A stretch of DNA of 6,460 nucleotides, from contig CAKOWP010000059.1 of NCBI GenBank assembly GCA_934122385.1, positions 1 through 6,460 of the forward strand, given 5' to 3'. The translations under genes were made by a program, and so were the position numbers. Below the pieces are notes generated by a model. It was not told where the DNA came from. It worked only from the letters and a program-made list of their open reading frames with translations, and made no database searches. Each line of letters begins with the position of its first letter. Position 1 is the first letter of the stretch. Positions 1 through 5,886 of the stretch are shown here, piece after piece. The DNA comes from an uncultured Clostridia bacterium (GTDB lineage: Bacteria; Bacillota; Clostridia; TANB77; CAG-508).

Positions 1-60
1 ATTTGCTCCGTCTAATAAACTGAATTCACTGTGTATGTGTAAGTGTACAAATTTTGACAT
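1..60 (-). CDS. dnaE: DNA polymerase III subunit alpha, N-terminal fragment (partial)
   Basis: Only the first 20 codons are present; the gene continues beyond base 1. The peptide, MSKFVHLHIHSEFSLLDGAN, matches the opening of bacterial DnaE. There the HLHxHSxxSLLDGA stretch starts the PHP domain, whose histidines contribute to its metal-binding site. DnaE is the catalytic subunit of a replicative DNA polymerase and acts in the cytoplasm at the replication fork. The ATG is preceded by a purine-rich GAGAG about eight bases upstream, a modest ribosome binding site. Further upstream lie a REP-like palindrome and a strong sigma-70-type promoter. An earlier out-of-frame ATG in the leader opens an 8-codon frame that stops just before this start. 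Recognition rests on the conserved N-terminus alone; whether the rest is DnaE1-, DnaE3- or PolC-like cannot be seen, but the lack of N-terminal extra domains argues against PolC. Confidence 0.85.
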   Translation of the reverse strand, partial: MSKFVHLHIHSEFSLLDGAN

Positions 61-87
61 TATTTTTCTCTCTTTCTTTGTCGCATT

Positions 88-118
88 GGGGACGGTTCTG
101 TTTGAGACATCGGTTCCC
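88..118. repeat. REP-like imperfect palindrome in the dnaE leader
   Basis: GGGGACGG at 88-95 faces CGGTTCCC at 111-118 across a 15-base loop. Seven of eight positions pair, one as G-T. GGGGACGGTTCTGTTTG resembles the short palindromic repeats scattered through clostridial genomes near REP-associated tyrosine transposases; that link is from memory and no transposase is present here. The element is richer in GC than its surroundings and lies between the dnaE promoter and start codon, so it would fold in the mRNA leader. Confidence 0.45.
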
Positions 119-136
119 AGAAGGACATTTTTCTGT

Positions 137-165
137 ATTATATTATCTTTTTTTCTTAAAGTCAA
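137..165 (-). promoter_or_regulatory. dnaE promoter (TTGACT-17-TATAAT)
   Basis: On the minus strand, TTGACT (165-160) and TATAAT (142-137) are separated by exactly 17 bases, close to the sigma-70/SigA consensus. Transcription would start near base 130, giving dnaE a leader of about 70 bases that contains the REP-like palindrome. Confidence 0.75.
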
Positions 166-180
166 TGGCAATAAAATTGA

Positions 181-215
181 AAAGGGTCCAATATACATTT
201 GTATATTAGACCTTT
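181..215. terminator. Hairpin with T-rich flanks, possible second terminator
   Basis: AAAGGGTCCAATATAC (181-196) and GTATATTAGACCTTT (201-215) pair around a 4-base loop, with one bulged G and one mismatch on the plus strand (a G-T wobble on the minus strand). Both sides lead into T-rich sequence (CTCTTTT on plus, CTTTTCAATTTT on minus). It sits between the terminator of the 340-1122 gene and the dnaE promoter, so it could insulate dnaE from read-through. Without a plus-strand gene to serve, its role is inferred. Confidence 0.4.
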
Positions 216-290
216 CTCTTTTAGAAATCATCATCAGGGGTTATTGAACATTTTATCTCTTGATGTTTGATATATTTTTAGTCTGGTCAT

Positions 291-326
291 AGAAAAAGAA
301 AGCACAACAATCTGTCGTGCTTTCTT
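291..326 (-). terminator. Intrinsic terminator of the 340-1122 gene
   Basis: A perfect 10-bp stem (AAGAAAGCAC at 296-305 with GTGCTTTCTT at 317-326) extends by three more pairs past one mismatch to a 3-base loop. On the minus strand it runs into CTTTCTTTTTCT. It begins 14 bases after the stop codon of the upstream minus-strand gene. Confidence 0.8.
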
Positions 327-339
327 GGGGATATAAGTA

Positions 340-1122
340 TTATTTTTTTACTTTTGGAGCATAGATATAATAAATTGCAGTTTCTCTTACATCATGCCAT
401 AAATTGAACATTTTAAAAGCTCTGTCGAAATTCATGTCACCAAGATGCTCTTTATAAAACCGCTGATAATCTTCAAAGAGACCTTTTCTTATGAGAATAG
501 TCCTCCGATCCATAGGAACTAAGGCTACTCGAATGGTCGTACAATCTACGATATTCCATTTGCTCGCAGTGAGTTCTTCAGCATCATCAAATTTATTAAG
601 GATTTTTTCAAATTCTTCCTCTGATTCTACTAATCTAAAATCTTTGATTTTATAATGTTCATCATCTGGCCCCCAACTGGAATTATATGCATTATTAAGG
701 AATCCTAAAAGATTTAAAGCTTCTTTTTGTGTTTTTGCATCATTTCCAAGTCTTTCAATTCGTTTTCTTAACCCTCTTTGGATATAAACATCATTTTCTA
801 CTCGGCAGACATCTTCTGCCCACAGAGGTTCATACCACTCCCAAACAGCATTCATCAAACGAATCTTTGCTTCATCTTCTTTTCCTTCTTCGCAAACAAG
901 AAGTTGGCTGGTTCCATTTTCCAAGCTTGTCTTGAATTCTTCAAAATATTCGAGTTGGATTTTTACAGTATCGGTTCCTGTGTATTTTTTTCCATTTTTA
1001 GAAATAGAAGAATAATAAGACTTGCGTTTTTTTATGTCCCGTTTATAAGCCTCTCCTATCCGTTCCAAAATTCTCTCAATACTTTCTGGTAAAAAAATCA
1101 TTGATATTCCTTCTTTCGTCAT
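340..1122 (-). CDS. Hypothetical protein, 260 aa, not recognised
   Basis: I do not recognise this protein. It is soluble-looking, highly charged and probably mostly helical, with no signal peptide or membrane segment. A Lys/Arg-rich N-terminal part (residues about 10-50) is followed by an acidic middle (75-90), a Trp-rich WEWYEPLW stretch near 93-100, an acidic segment at 155-185, and a better-ordered tail with NLWHDVRETAIYYIY. No catalytic motif stands out. Two starts are possible. The first ATG (1122) has AAGGGGA ten bases upstream; the eighth codon, ATG at 1101, has GAAGGA six bases upstream, which is better spaced and would give 253 residues. It is a single-gene unit with its own extended -10 promoter (1158-1186) and strong terminator (291-326). 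Its base composition is visibly higher in GC than galE or the Rpn gene, and it uses CGG for Arg several times, which suggests foreign origin. Confidence 0.75.
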   Translation of the reverse strand: MTKEGISMIFLPESIERILERIGEAYKRDIKKRKSYYSSISKNGKKYTGTDTVKIQLEYFEEFKTSLENGTSQLLVCEEGKEDEAKIRLMNAVWEWYEPLWAEDVCRVENDVYIQRGLRKRIERLGNDAKTQKEALNLLGFLNNAYNSSWGPDDEHYKIKDFRLVESEEEFEKILNKFDDAEELTASKWNIVDCTTIRVALVPMDRRTILIRKGLFEDYQRFYKEHLGDMNFDRAFKMFNLWHDVRETAIYYIYAPKVKK

Positions 1123-1157
1123 ATTTTATATATCCCCTTTCAAAGAGATTTAACATA

Positions 1158-1186
1158 ATAATACCACATTTTTATGTTTTTTGCAA
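1158..1186 (-). promoter_or_regulatory. Promoter of the 340-1122 gene, extended -10
   Basis: On the minus strand, TTGCAA (1186-1181) is followed after 17 bases by TATTAT (1163-1158). TGG directly before the -10 gives the TGn extended -10 signature. The expected start is about 30 bases upstream of the first ATG. Confidence 0.6.
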
Positions 1187-1219
1187 ATTATTTACCAATT
1201 GAATTGTAGATATCTAGTT

Positions 1220-1787
1220 TTAACAAGTTACATTATTAAATAAATATAATGCGACTTGATTTTGTTCTTCATTGGGGATCTCCATAAGTTTAGCCATTGT
1301 GAACATTACAACCTTATATTTTCTAAAATTTATAAGTGTTGTTCTATATTCTTCATCTATTTCTTTTAACATAATATCAAATTTCTTATATATTTCATTT
1401 CTGTTATATAAAATATTTGCCCAATCACTTGTAGTTAATCATATACCTAATCTCAATTTATCTTTTATATTCATATCTTTAATTATATTTATTACATTTT
1501 TAACATTTTCATTTTCCATATTAAAAATTTCCTTTCCTTTAAAATCTTGTATCATTATTTTTTGTTTGCTTGTTTTCATCTGGTATAGTTACTTTTCTAT
1601 AAATATTATTAACGATTTCATTATCATTGTCGTCAAATATGCAATTTTTATATAAGTCATCACTAACAATTTTATAGTTATTATCTTTGTCATAGCAAAT
1701 TCTTTTGTGAAAATGGCTCATAATACTATGCCAAAATCCTTTGAATTTCTGTAATTCTTGTTTAATTATTTTCAATTTATACACCAT
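1220..1787 (-). pseudogene. Decayed hypothetical gene (frameshift plus premature TGA)
   Basis: Reading from the ATG at 1787 gives 82 codons ending in TAA just after a run of six A (plus-strand T at 1558-1563). Dropping one A moves into a second frame that continues convincingly: IQDFKGKEIFNMEN, then KNVINIIKDMNIKDKLRLGI, a TGA at 1441-1439, and a further stretch containing LTTSDWANILYNRNEIYKKF and VVMFTMAKLMEIPNEEQNQV, closing with TAA at 1220. The joined product would be about 188 residues, hydrophilic and Lys/Asn/Asp-rich. I do not recognise it. TGA is used as a true stop by the Rpn gene in this window, so recoding is unlikely. The start is uncertain: AAAGG directly abuts the ATG, leaving no normal ribosome-binding spacing. 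It lies just downstream of the ssrA terminator and shows no clear promoter. A plus-strand hydrophobic reading frame across it is a shadow. Confidence 0.6.
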
Positions 1788-1824
1788 CCTTTCGTTTGGA
1801 TGATTTTAATATTGTTTTAGCCAA

Positions 1825-1863
1825 CAAAAAAATCAACCAGATTTGATTTTCTGATTGATTTTT
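1825..1863 (-). terminator. ssrA terminator
   Basis: On the minus strand, AATCAATCAGA pairs with TCTGGTTGATT (one T-G wobble) around an 8-base loop and runs into seven T. On the plus strand the wobble becomes a C-A mismatch, so the element is oriented for ssrA. It begins about 38 bases past the tmRNA 3' end. Confidence 0.7.
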
Positions 1864-1901
1864 GTATATATCCGTTTTATTAGTTCGAACAGATACATCA
1901 T

Positions 1902-2258
1902 TGGTGGAGATGAGGGGAGTCGAACCCCTGTCCATAATACTTTCCAAATAGACCTCTACAAGTTTATTTTATCTTTTATTTTCATCTTTAACTCGCGGAT
2001 AAACACGCTAATTAAAAATATAGCTTTATAAAATACCCACTATTTCTAAAGCGAAAATAGCTTTGTTTCCTACTTTAGTTATAACACCCTTACTAAATCA
2101 GTAGGCTATTTAGTTCAGATGACGTTGCAAACTAGGCAGCGTATGCTAATTCTTCGTTGTTAGCGTTTATTTTTATTTTCTCGTTTTTTAAGTGGCCAAC
2201 GAGAATCCACTACTTGCTATCTATTTTTCTGGTAATATGTCGAAACCTTTACATCCCC
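1902..2258 (-). ncRNA. ssrA: Transfer-messenger RNA (tmRNA)
   Basis: tmRNA rescues ribosomes stalled on broken mRNAs and tags the nascent peptide for proteolysis, working with SmpB. The 5' end GGGGATG (2258-2252) pairs with CATCTCC near the 3' end to form a 7-bp acceptor stem with one G-T pair. The T arm is AGGGG-TTCGACT-CCCCT, and CCA is encoded at 1904-1902. GGTTTCGACA near the 5' end is the conserved tmRNA motif. The mature length would be 357 nt, normal for a one-piece tmRNA. An internal tag frame ends in TAG at 2132. Its own promoter (2272-2300) and terminator (1825-1863) make it a single-gene unit. It diverges from the M14 carboxypeptidase gene. smpB is not in the window. Confidence 0.95.
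2132..2164 (-). other. ssrA: tmRNA proteolysis-tag reading frame (ANNEELAYAA)
   Basis: From the GCT resume codon at 2164 the frame reads Ala-Asn-Asn-Glu-Glu-Leu-Ala-Tyr-Ala-Ala and stops at TAG (2134-2132). The resume position is set by similarity to other tags (A-N/D-x ... A-A); the hydrophobic Ala-Ala end is the part recognised by ClpXP-type proteases. Many tags end ALAA, whereas this one ends AYAA. Confidence 0.8.
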
Positions 2259-2271
2259 ATATTCCTTTATT

Positions 2272-2300
2272 ATTATACTATATCGAGTTGCATTTCGCAA
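2272..2300 (-). promoter_or_regulatory. ssrA promoter (TTGCGA-17-TATAAT)
   Basis: On the minus strand, TTGCGA (2300-2295) and a perfect TATAAT (2277-2272) are 17 bases apart. Thirteen bases separate the -10 from the mature 5' G, which leaves a short leader for RNase P to remove. Confidence 0.75.
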
Positions 2301-2316
2301 CATTTTTTTGTAATCT
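2288..2316 (+). promoter_or_regulatory. Weak candidate promoter for the M14 carboxypeptidase
   Basis: TTGCAT (2288-2293) and TAATCT (2311-2316) lie 17 bases apart on the plus strand, within the 100-base divergent region shared with the ssrA promoter. The -10 is a poor match, so this is only a candidate. Confidence 0.25.
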
Positions 2317-2360
2317 TCATATTATATGTAAAATAAATGTATTAAACAGGAGGATTTAAT

Positions 2361-3280
2361 ATGTCAATTGTTCCAACAAATATTAATTATAGCTACTCTA
2401 TATTAAAACAAAATTTGAACACTCTAAAATCAACATATTCCTTTTTAGATGTTACAGTTGTCGGTAAAAGCGTCCTTGGAAAAAATATTTATGTTGTTAG
2501 ACTTCGGTACTGGCCCAAAAGAAGTTTTTTATTCTGGTTCAATTCATGCAAATGAGTTTATAACAAGTACTTTACTCATGAAATTTATAGAAGATTATTG
2601 TAATGCATATATTCAAAACGAAAATCTTTATGGATATTCAATCCATGATTTATTTAGTAATGTCTCTATTTATATAATGCCTATGGTAAATCCTGACGGG
2701 GTTGATTTGGTAACAGGAAATATCTCAAAAAATTCATATGCTTTTATTAATGCTAAAAAAATATCTGAAAATTTTAATGATATTCCTTTCCCTCTCGGCT
2801 GGAAAGCTAATCTCATTCGGTACTGATTTGAATTTGCAGTTTCCTGCTGAATGGAATAAAGCTAAAGAAATCAAATATTCTCAAGGATTTAATAAACCTG
2901 CTCCCAGAGATTTTGTTGGATTTGATCCTTTGACTGAACCAGAAGCATTGTGCATTTACGATTTTACTCTTATGCATAATTTTAGACTTATAATTGCTTT
3001 TCATACTCAAGGGCAAGAAATCTATTGGAATTTTCAAAATATTAATCCACCATCTGGCTATACTATTGCAAATAAGTTTGCAGAAGTAAGTGGTTATGCT
3101 GTAGCCGAAGTTCCTTATAATTCTAGTTTTGCTGGTTTTAAAGACTGGTTTATACAAAGTTATAACAGACCAGGTTTCACTATTGAAGCTGGTCTTGGAG
3201 AAAATCCTTTGCCTCTTGAACAATTTGATCAAATCTATATTGATAATTTAGGCATTTTAATTTTAGGTGCTATTTTATAA
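2361..3280 (+). pseudogene. M14 zinc carboxypeptidase (gamma-D-glutamyl-diamino-acid peptidase type), two frame breaks
   Basis: Start ATG 2361 has an ideal AGGAGG seven bases upstream. The frame breaks at 2505 and 2818. Skipping the C at each point gives one 305-residue protein that fits M14 metallopeptidases of the gamma-D-glutamyl-meso-diaminopimelate peptidase branch, which cut peptidoglycan stem peptides. Visible elements, numbered in the repaired protein, are: VRLGTGPKEVFYSGSIHANE, with zinc ligands H62 and E65; NPDG at 111-114; GTDLNLQFPAEW from 153; the third zinc ligand H214 in IAFHTQGQ; and the catalytic glutamate E275 in FTIEAGLGE. No signal peptide or LysM repeat is seen, so it may act inside the cell. 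As read, translation from 2361 would end after 64 codons. Because all catalytic residues and the spacing survive, the gene either broke very recently, carries sequencing errors, or is recoded. Family assignment is firm; exact substrate is inferred. Confidence 0.85.
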
Positions 3281-3383
3281 TTTTTTTATTTACAACTTCG
3301 TTTCGACAGACTTTTTAAAATCATTGCTCTAAAATATATTTACAACAAACGGTTTTTACATATTTGAAGGGAGGCAAATATCA

Positions 3384-3539
3384 ATGACTAAAGACGAACT
3401 CTTAAACAAAGAATTTGCCTCTGCTTGTGAAGCAATGATTGCATTAAACGCTTTTTTGGAAAGCGTTGATTCATTGCCTTCAGATAGCAGGGCAAATTAT
3501 CAAAATTTGAGGGCTATTGGCAACAAAATTTATGAATAG
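3384..3539 (+). CDS. Small hypothetical protein, 51 aa
   Basis: The frame starts with ATG after a strong AAGGGAGG (3367-3374) at nine bases spacing, and ends with TAG seven bases before a perfect terminator stem. The protein, from MTKDELLNKEFASACEAMIA to NLRAIGNKIYE, is soluble, mildly acidic and probably helical. It has a single cysteine (residue 15) and no membrane segment or signal peptide. I do not recognise a family. It lies 103 bases downstream of the M14 carboxypeptidase with no terminator clearly visible between them, so the two may be co-transcribed. The good ribosome binding site and tight terminator placement are the main reasons to believe it is real. Confidence 0.7.
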   Translation: MTKDELLNKEFASACEAMIALNAFLESVDSLPSDSRANYQNLRAIGNKIYE

Positions 3540-3546
3540 CATCCCA

Positions 3547-3575
3547 AAAAAGGTAGATTATATTTCTACCTTTTT
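3547..3575. terminator. Bidirectional terminator between the small gene and galE
   Basis: AAAAAGGTAGA (3547-3557) and TCTACCTTTTT (3565-3575) form a perfect 11-bp stem with a 7-base loop. T runs follow on both strands. It ends plus-strand transcription after the 51-aa gene and minus-strand transcription after galE, whose stop is 22 bases away. Confidence 0.85.
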
Positions 3576-3596
3576 ATATTTTTGCTTATAATTTTA

Positions 3597-4601
3597 TTAT
3601 CTGCTTTTTTCTATATAATTCCAACTGTCTTTACACATATCATCAATATTCTTTTCTGCTACCCAGCCTAATTCTTCTTTTGCTTTAGTTGGATCAGCAT
3701 AGCAAGTAGCAATATCTCCAGGTCTTCTAGGTGCAATTTTATATGGAACTGCTTTACCTGTTGCTTTTTCAAAACCTTTAACCATATCAAGTACACTTAC
3801 TCCATGTCCTGTTCCCAGATTATAGATATATAATCCATTTTGTTCTTTTTCAAGTTTTTCAAGTGCTTTTATATGTCCTTTAGCTAAATCAACAACATGT
3901 ATGTAATCTCTTACTCCTGTTCCATCTGGTGTATTATAGTCATTTCCAAATACTGATAATTCTTTTAGTGTTCCCGCTGCAACTCTTGCTACATAAGGCA
4001 TTAAATTATTTGGTATTCCTTTTGGCTCTTCTCCAATTAATCCACTTTCATGTGCTCCAACTGGGTTAAAATATCTTAAAATGCAGATATCCCATGTGTT
4101 GTCTGATTTATAAATATCTTTTAATATTTGTTCTATAAACAATTTTGTTGTTCCATATGGATTTGTTGTTCCGCCTGTTGGTGTATCTTCTGTTATAGGC
4201 ATTTTTTCTGGTTCACCATATACTGTTGCTGATGAACTGAATATAAATTTTTTGCATCCATATTTTCTCATTGTATCTAATAATACTAAAGCTCCTGAAA
4301 TATTATTTTCATAGTATTCTATTGGTTTTTGTACTGATTCTCCTACTGCTTTATATCCAGCAAAATTCATTACTGCTTCTATATTGTTTTCTTCAAATAC
4401 TTTTTCTAGTTTCTCTCTGTCAAGATAATCCATTTCATAAAATTTGAAATCTTTTCCTGTAATTTTCTTTATTGATTCTAATGCTTTTGGCGTACTGTTT
4501 GAGAAGTTATCTATTATAACTATTTCTCTTCCTTTATTTAATAGTTCTACAGCAGTGTGACTTCCTATAAATCCTGCTCCTCCTGGTAATAATATTGCCA
4601 T
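3597..4601 (-). CDS. galE: UDP-glucose 4-epimerase
   Basis: GalE interconverts UDP-glucose and UDP-galactose using bound NAD, linking galactose use to cell-surface sugar synthesis in the cytoplasm. The 334-residue length is normal. The N-terminal Rossmann glycine motif is GGAGFIG (residues 7-13), and the NAD-contacting IDNFSNS begins at 30. The catalytic triad of extended short-chain dehydrogenases is present: S124 in FSSSATVYG, Y149 and K153 in NPYGTTK. RYFNPVGAH and RRPGDIA follow, as in the family. The start has a textbook AAGGAGGA (4616-4609) seven bases upstream. It is a single-gene unit with a strong promoter and a shared terminator; no galK or galT is nearby, so a role in making UDP-galactose for envelope sugars is as likely as galactose catabolism. 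Oddity: residue 6 is Pro where relatives usually have Thr (TGGAG), a one-base change from ACA to CCA. Confidence 0.95.
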   Translation of the reverse strand: MAILLPGGAGFIGSHTAVELLNKGREIVIIDNFSNSTPKALESIKKITGKDFKFYEMDYLDREKLEKVFEENNIEAVMNFAGYKAVGESVQKPIEYYENNISGALVLLDTMRKYGCKKFIFSSSATVYGEPEKMPITEDTPTGGTTNPYGTTKLFIEQILKDIYKSDNTWDICILRYFNPVGAHESGLIGEEPKGIPNNLMPYVARVAAGTLKELSVFGNDYNTPDGTGVRDYIHVVDLAKGHIKALEKLEKEQNGLYIYNLGTGHGVSVLDMVKGFEKATGKAVPYKIAPRRPGDIATCYADPTKAKEELGWVAEKNIDDMCKDSWNYIEKSR

Positions 4602-4636
4602 CTTTTAATCCTCCTTATATTTTTTATTGCAATTGA

Positions 4637-4665
4637 ATTATACTCCTTTTTAAAAAAGATTTCAA
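4637..4665 (-). promoter_or_regulatory. galE promoter (TTGAAA-17-TATAAT)
   Basis: On the minus strand, TTGAAA (4665-4660) and TATAAT (4642-4637) are 17 bases apart. The -35 box overlaps the TGA stop of the upstream Rpn-type gene, so galE has its own start of transcription although it lies directly behind that gene with no terminator between. Confidence 0.75.
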
Positions 4666-5567
4666 TATTTTATTTTTTCTATTTCTTCTTTGGTTAAACT
4701 TGTTGCTTCTATTATTTTTTCAACAGAAATTCCCATTTTTAATAGTTTTTTTGCTATCTCAATTTTACCTTCAATTTTACCTTCTTTTCTTCCCATATCA
4801 ATATACATTTGATTTTCTCTTCTTATCATATCAACCACTGCTAACACTTCTTTTTTCCTCCCCTCTTCTATTTTATTTACTAATCTTTCTACTTCATCTT
4901 CTCCTAACTTTTCTTTAAATACTATTTTTATTATTCTAATTAATACATCTTTATCTTCCTCTTTTGTTCTTTCTATTACTTTTTCTAATGTTTCTACTGT
5001 TTCCTCTGTGTTTTTACTTTTTTCAATTAGCAACATTTTTGTTATAAATGTATCATCTTCTAGCAATTCCTTTTCTGTCAAATTATTAACATCTATTAAA
5101 TTGTATTTTCCAACATCTTCTTTTATATTTCTTAATGTTTCTTGGCTTTTTTGTAAATACTCTGCTGCATTCCACTTTCTATTTCCAGTATATAGTACTA
5201 TTGAAATTACCAATGGTAGTTTATAATTTTTAGTTTTAATTTTATTCATATCAATTGCACTTTTCATTATTGCTACTTCATATTCTAATATTCTAAATGG
5301 CATTGAATAATCAATTTTCGTTTGATGTTCTATTAAGAAAAATATGTTTTTGTCTTTCATTTTGTATACTATATCTGCTTCTCTATTTTGAAATACTTTA
5401 TTTACAAAACTATTTTTATATTTCTCTATGTCTTTTATTTCTATTTGTGCATCTATTGCTTTATTTATTATTAAAACTGCATTTTCTTTTTTATCTAATA
5501 TTGTTCTAAATATTTTATCATGTTCTTGATTTATTTCTTTCTCCTGAATATTTGCTTTTGAACTCAT
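4662..5567 (-). CDS. Rpn family PD-(D/E)XK nuclease/putative transposase
   Basis: The 301-residue protein has the hallmarks of the Rpn (recombination-promoting nuclease, YhgA-like 'PD-(D/E)XK transposase') family: HDKIFRTIL at 16-24, READIVYK at 62-69 with the metal-binding D65, and FFLIEHQTKID from 77 with E80 and Q82 completing the PD-(D/E)xK core, then MPFRILEYEVAIM. The central part includes VISIVLYTG. The C-terminal third is a charged, coiled-coil-like region with GRKEGKIEGK repeats and a terminal helix pair (MGISVEKIIEATSLTKEEIE), typical of these proteins. E. coli relatives promote RecA-independent recombination; others have been linked to phage defence. The annotated ATG has only a weak GAAAGA upstream. 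The same frame stays open for 62 codons before it, suggesting a longer original N-terminus. The stop overlaps the galE promoter. Confidence 0.85.
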   Translation of the reverse strand: MSSKANIQEKEINQEHDKIFRTILDKKENAVLIINKAIDAQIEIKDIEKYKNSFVNKVFQNREADIVYKMKDKNIFFLIEHQTKIDYSMPFRILEYEVAIMKSAIDMNKIKTKNYKLPLVISIVLYTGNRKWNAAEYLQKSQETLRNIKEDVGKYNLIDVNNLTEKELLEDDTFITKMLLIEKSKNTEETVETLEKVIERTKEEDKDVLIRIIKIVFKEKLGEDEVERLVNKIEEGRKKEVLAVVDMIRRENQMYIDMGRKEGKIEGKIEIAKKLLKMGISVEKIIEATSLTKEEIEKIKY

Positions 5568-5753
5568 TCTTTCATATTTTGCTTTTGGTTCTTGTAATTC
5601 AGCACAATAATTCTGATTATTATTTTCATCAATTATTTCCCAAAGTTTTTCGAATATTGGTTTATATTTTATATATTCTTTATATGTAAACTTTTCTATA
5701 TTGATTTCATTTCTTTCATTATAATATTTATTTTTGTTTTTGTCAATATTTAT
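5568..5753 (-). other. Open frame upstream of the Rpn gene without a start codon
   Basis: In the Rpn frame, 62 codons from 5753 to the ATG at 5567 contain no stop and no ATG, GTG or TTG. The peptide looks coding, for example INIEKFTYKEYIKYKPIFEK and LWEIIDENNNQNY, in line with the protein that follows. An ATG at 5710 opens MKSI in a neighbouring frame and stops at once; losing two bases of the ATATA there would join it to this frame. Either the gene lost its original start by a small indel, or the leader is a non-coding relic. Confidence 0.5.
5718..5746 (-). promoter_or_regulatory. Perfect-consensus promoter upstream of the Rpn gene (TTGACA-17-TATAAT)
   Basis: On the minus strand, TTGACA (5746-5741) and TATAAT (5723-5718) are both exact consensus and 17 bases apart. 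The start of transcription would fall near 5711, essentially at the ATG at 5710 and about 145 bases before the assigned Rpn start. Confidence 0.75.
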
Positions 5754-5886
5754 TTATAAGTTTATATGTATATTTTTTTAATCACCTACTTTCGTATTTT
5801 TTTAATTCATTTTGGATTTTTTCTTTGATTTTAAATCTTTGAATTAATTGATTTGAATAAAATTAAAGTGTCTTTATAATACAACA
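5754..5886. other. AT-rich intergenic stretch
   Basis: No gene is supported here. On the minus strand a short stop-to-stop frame ends IQRFKIKEKIQNELKKYESR before TGA; this charged peptide could be the tail of a lost gene but is too short to call. The rest is T-rich sequence lying between the terminator at 5887-5932 and the Rpn promoter. Confidence 0.3.

Noticed and set aside
35..247. Plus-strand 70-codon reading frame
   Set aside because: It runs antisense through the dnaE start, its promoter and two hairpins, has no good ribosome binding site, and shows no recognisable protein pattern.
729..1092. Two plus-strand frames opposite the 260-residue gene
   Set aside because: Both are antisense shadows: Phe/Leu-rich translations of the complement of a well-signalled minus-strand gene.
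1272..1655. Plus-strand 127-codon hydrophobic frame resembling a membrane protein
   Set aside because: It has no ribosome binding site. The hydrophobicity comes from reading the complement of the Lys/Asn/Asp-rich decayed minus-strand gene.
1881..1912. Possible phage/element attachment site at the ssrA 3' end
   Set aside because: No second copy of the tmRNA 3' sequence and no integrase were found in the window; the nearby GTTCGAAC is just a short palindrome.
2495..2510. CGG as an unassigned codon causing the frame breaks
   Set aside because: CGG is read in-frame as an ordinary sense codon at least three times in the 340-1122 gene, so a missing CGG tRNA does not explain the breaks by itself.
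2813..3232. Minus-strand 139-codon frame across the carboxypeptidase
   Set aside because: It is antisense to the third segment of the M14 gene, which carries the family's conserved zinc ligand and catalytic Glu.
4700..5509. Plus-strand Leu/Phe-rich frames opposite the Rpn gene
   Set aside because: These are antisense shadows of a Lys/Glu-rich coding sequence.
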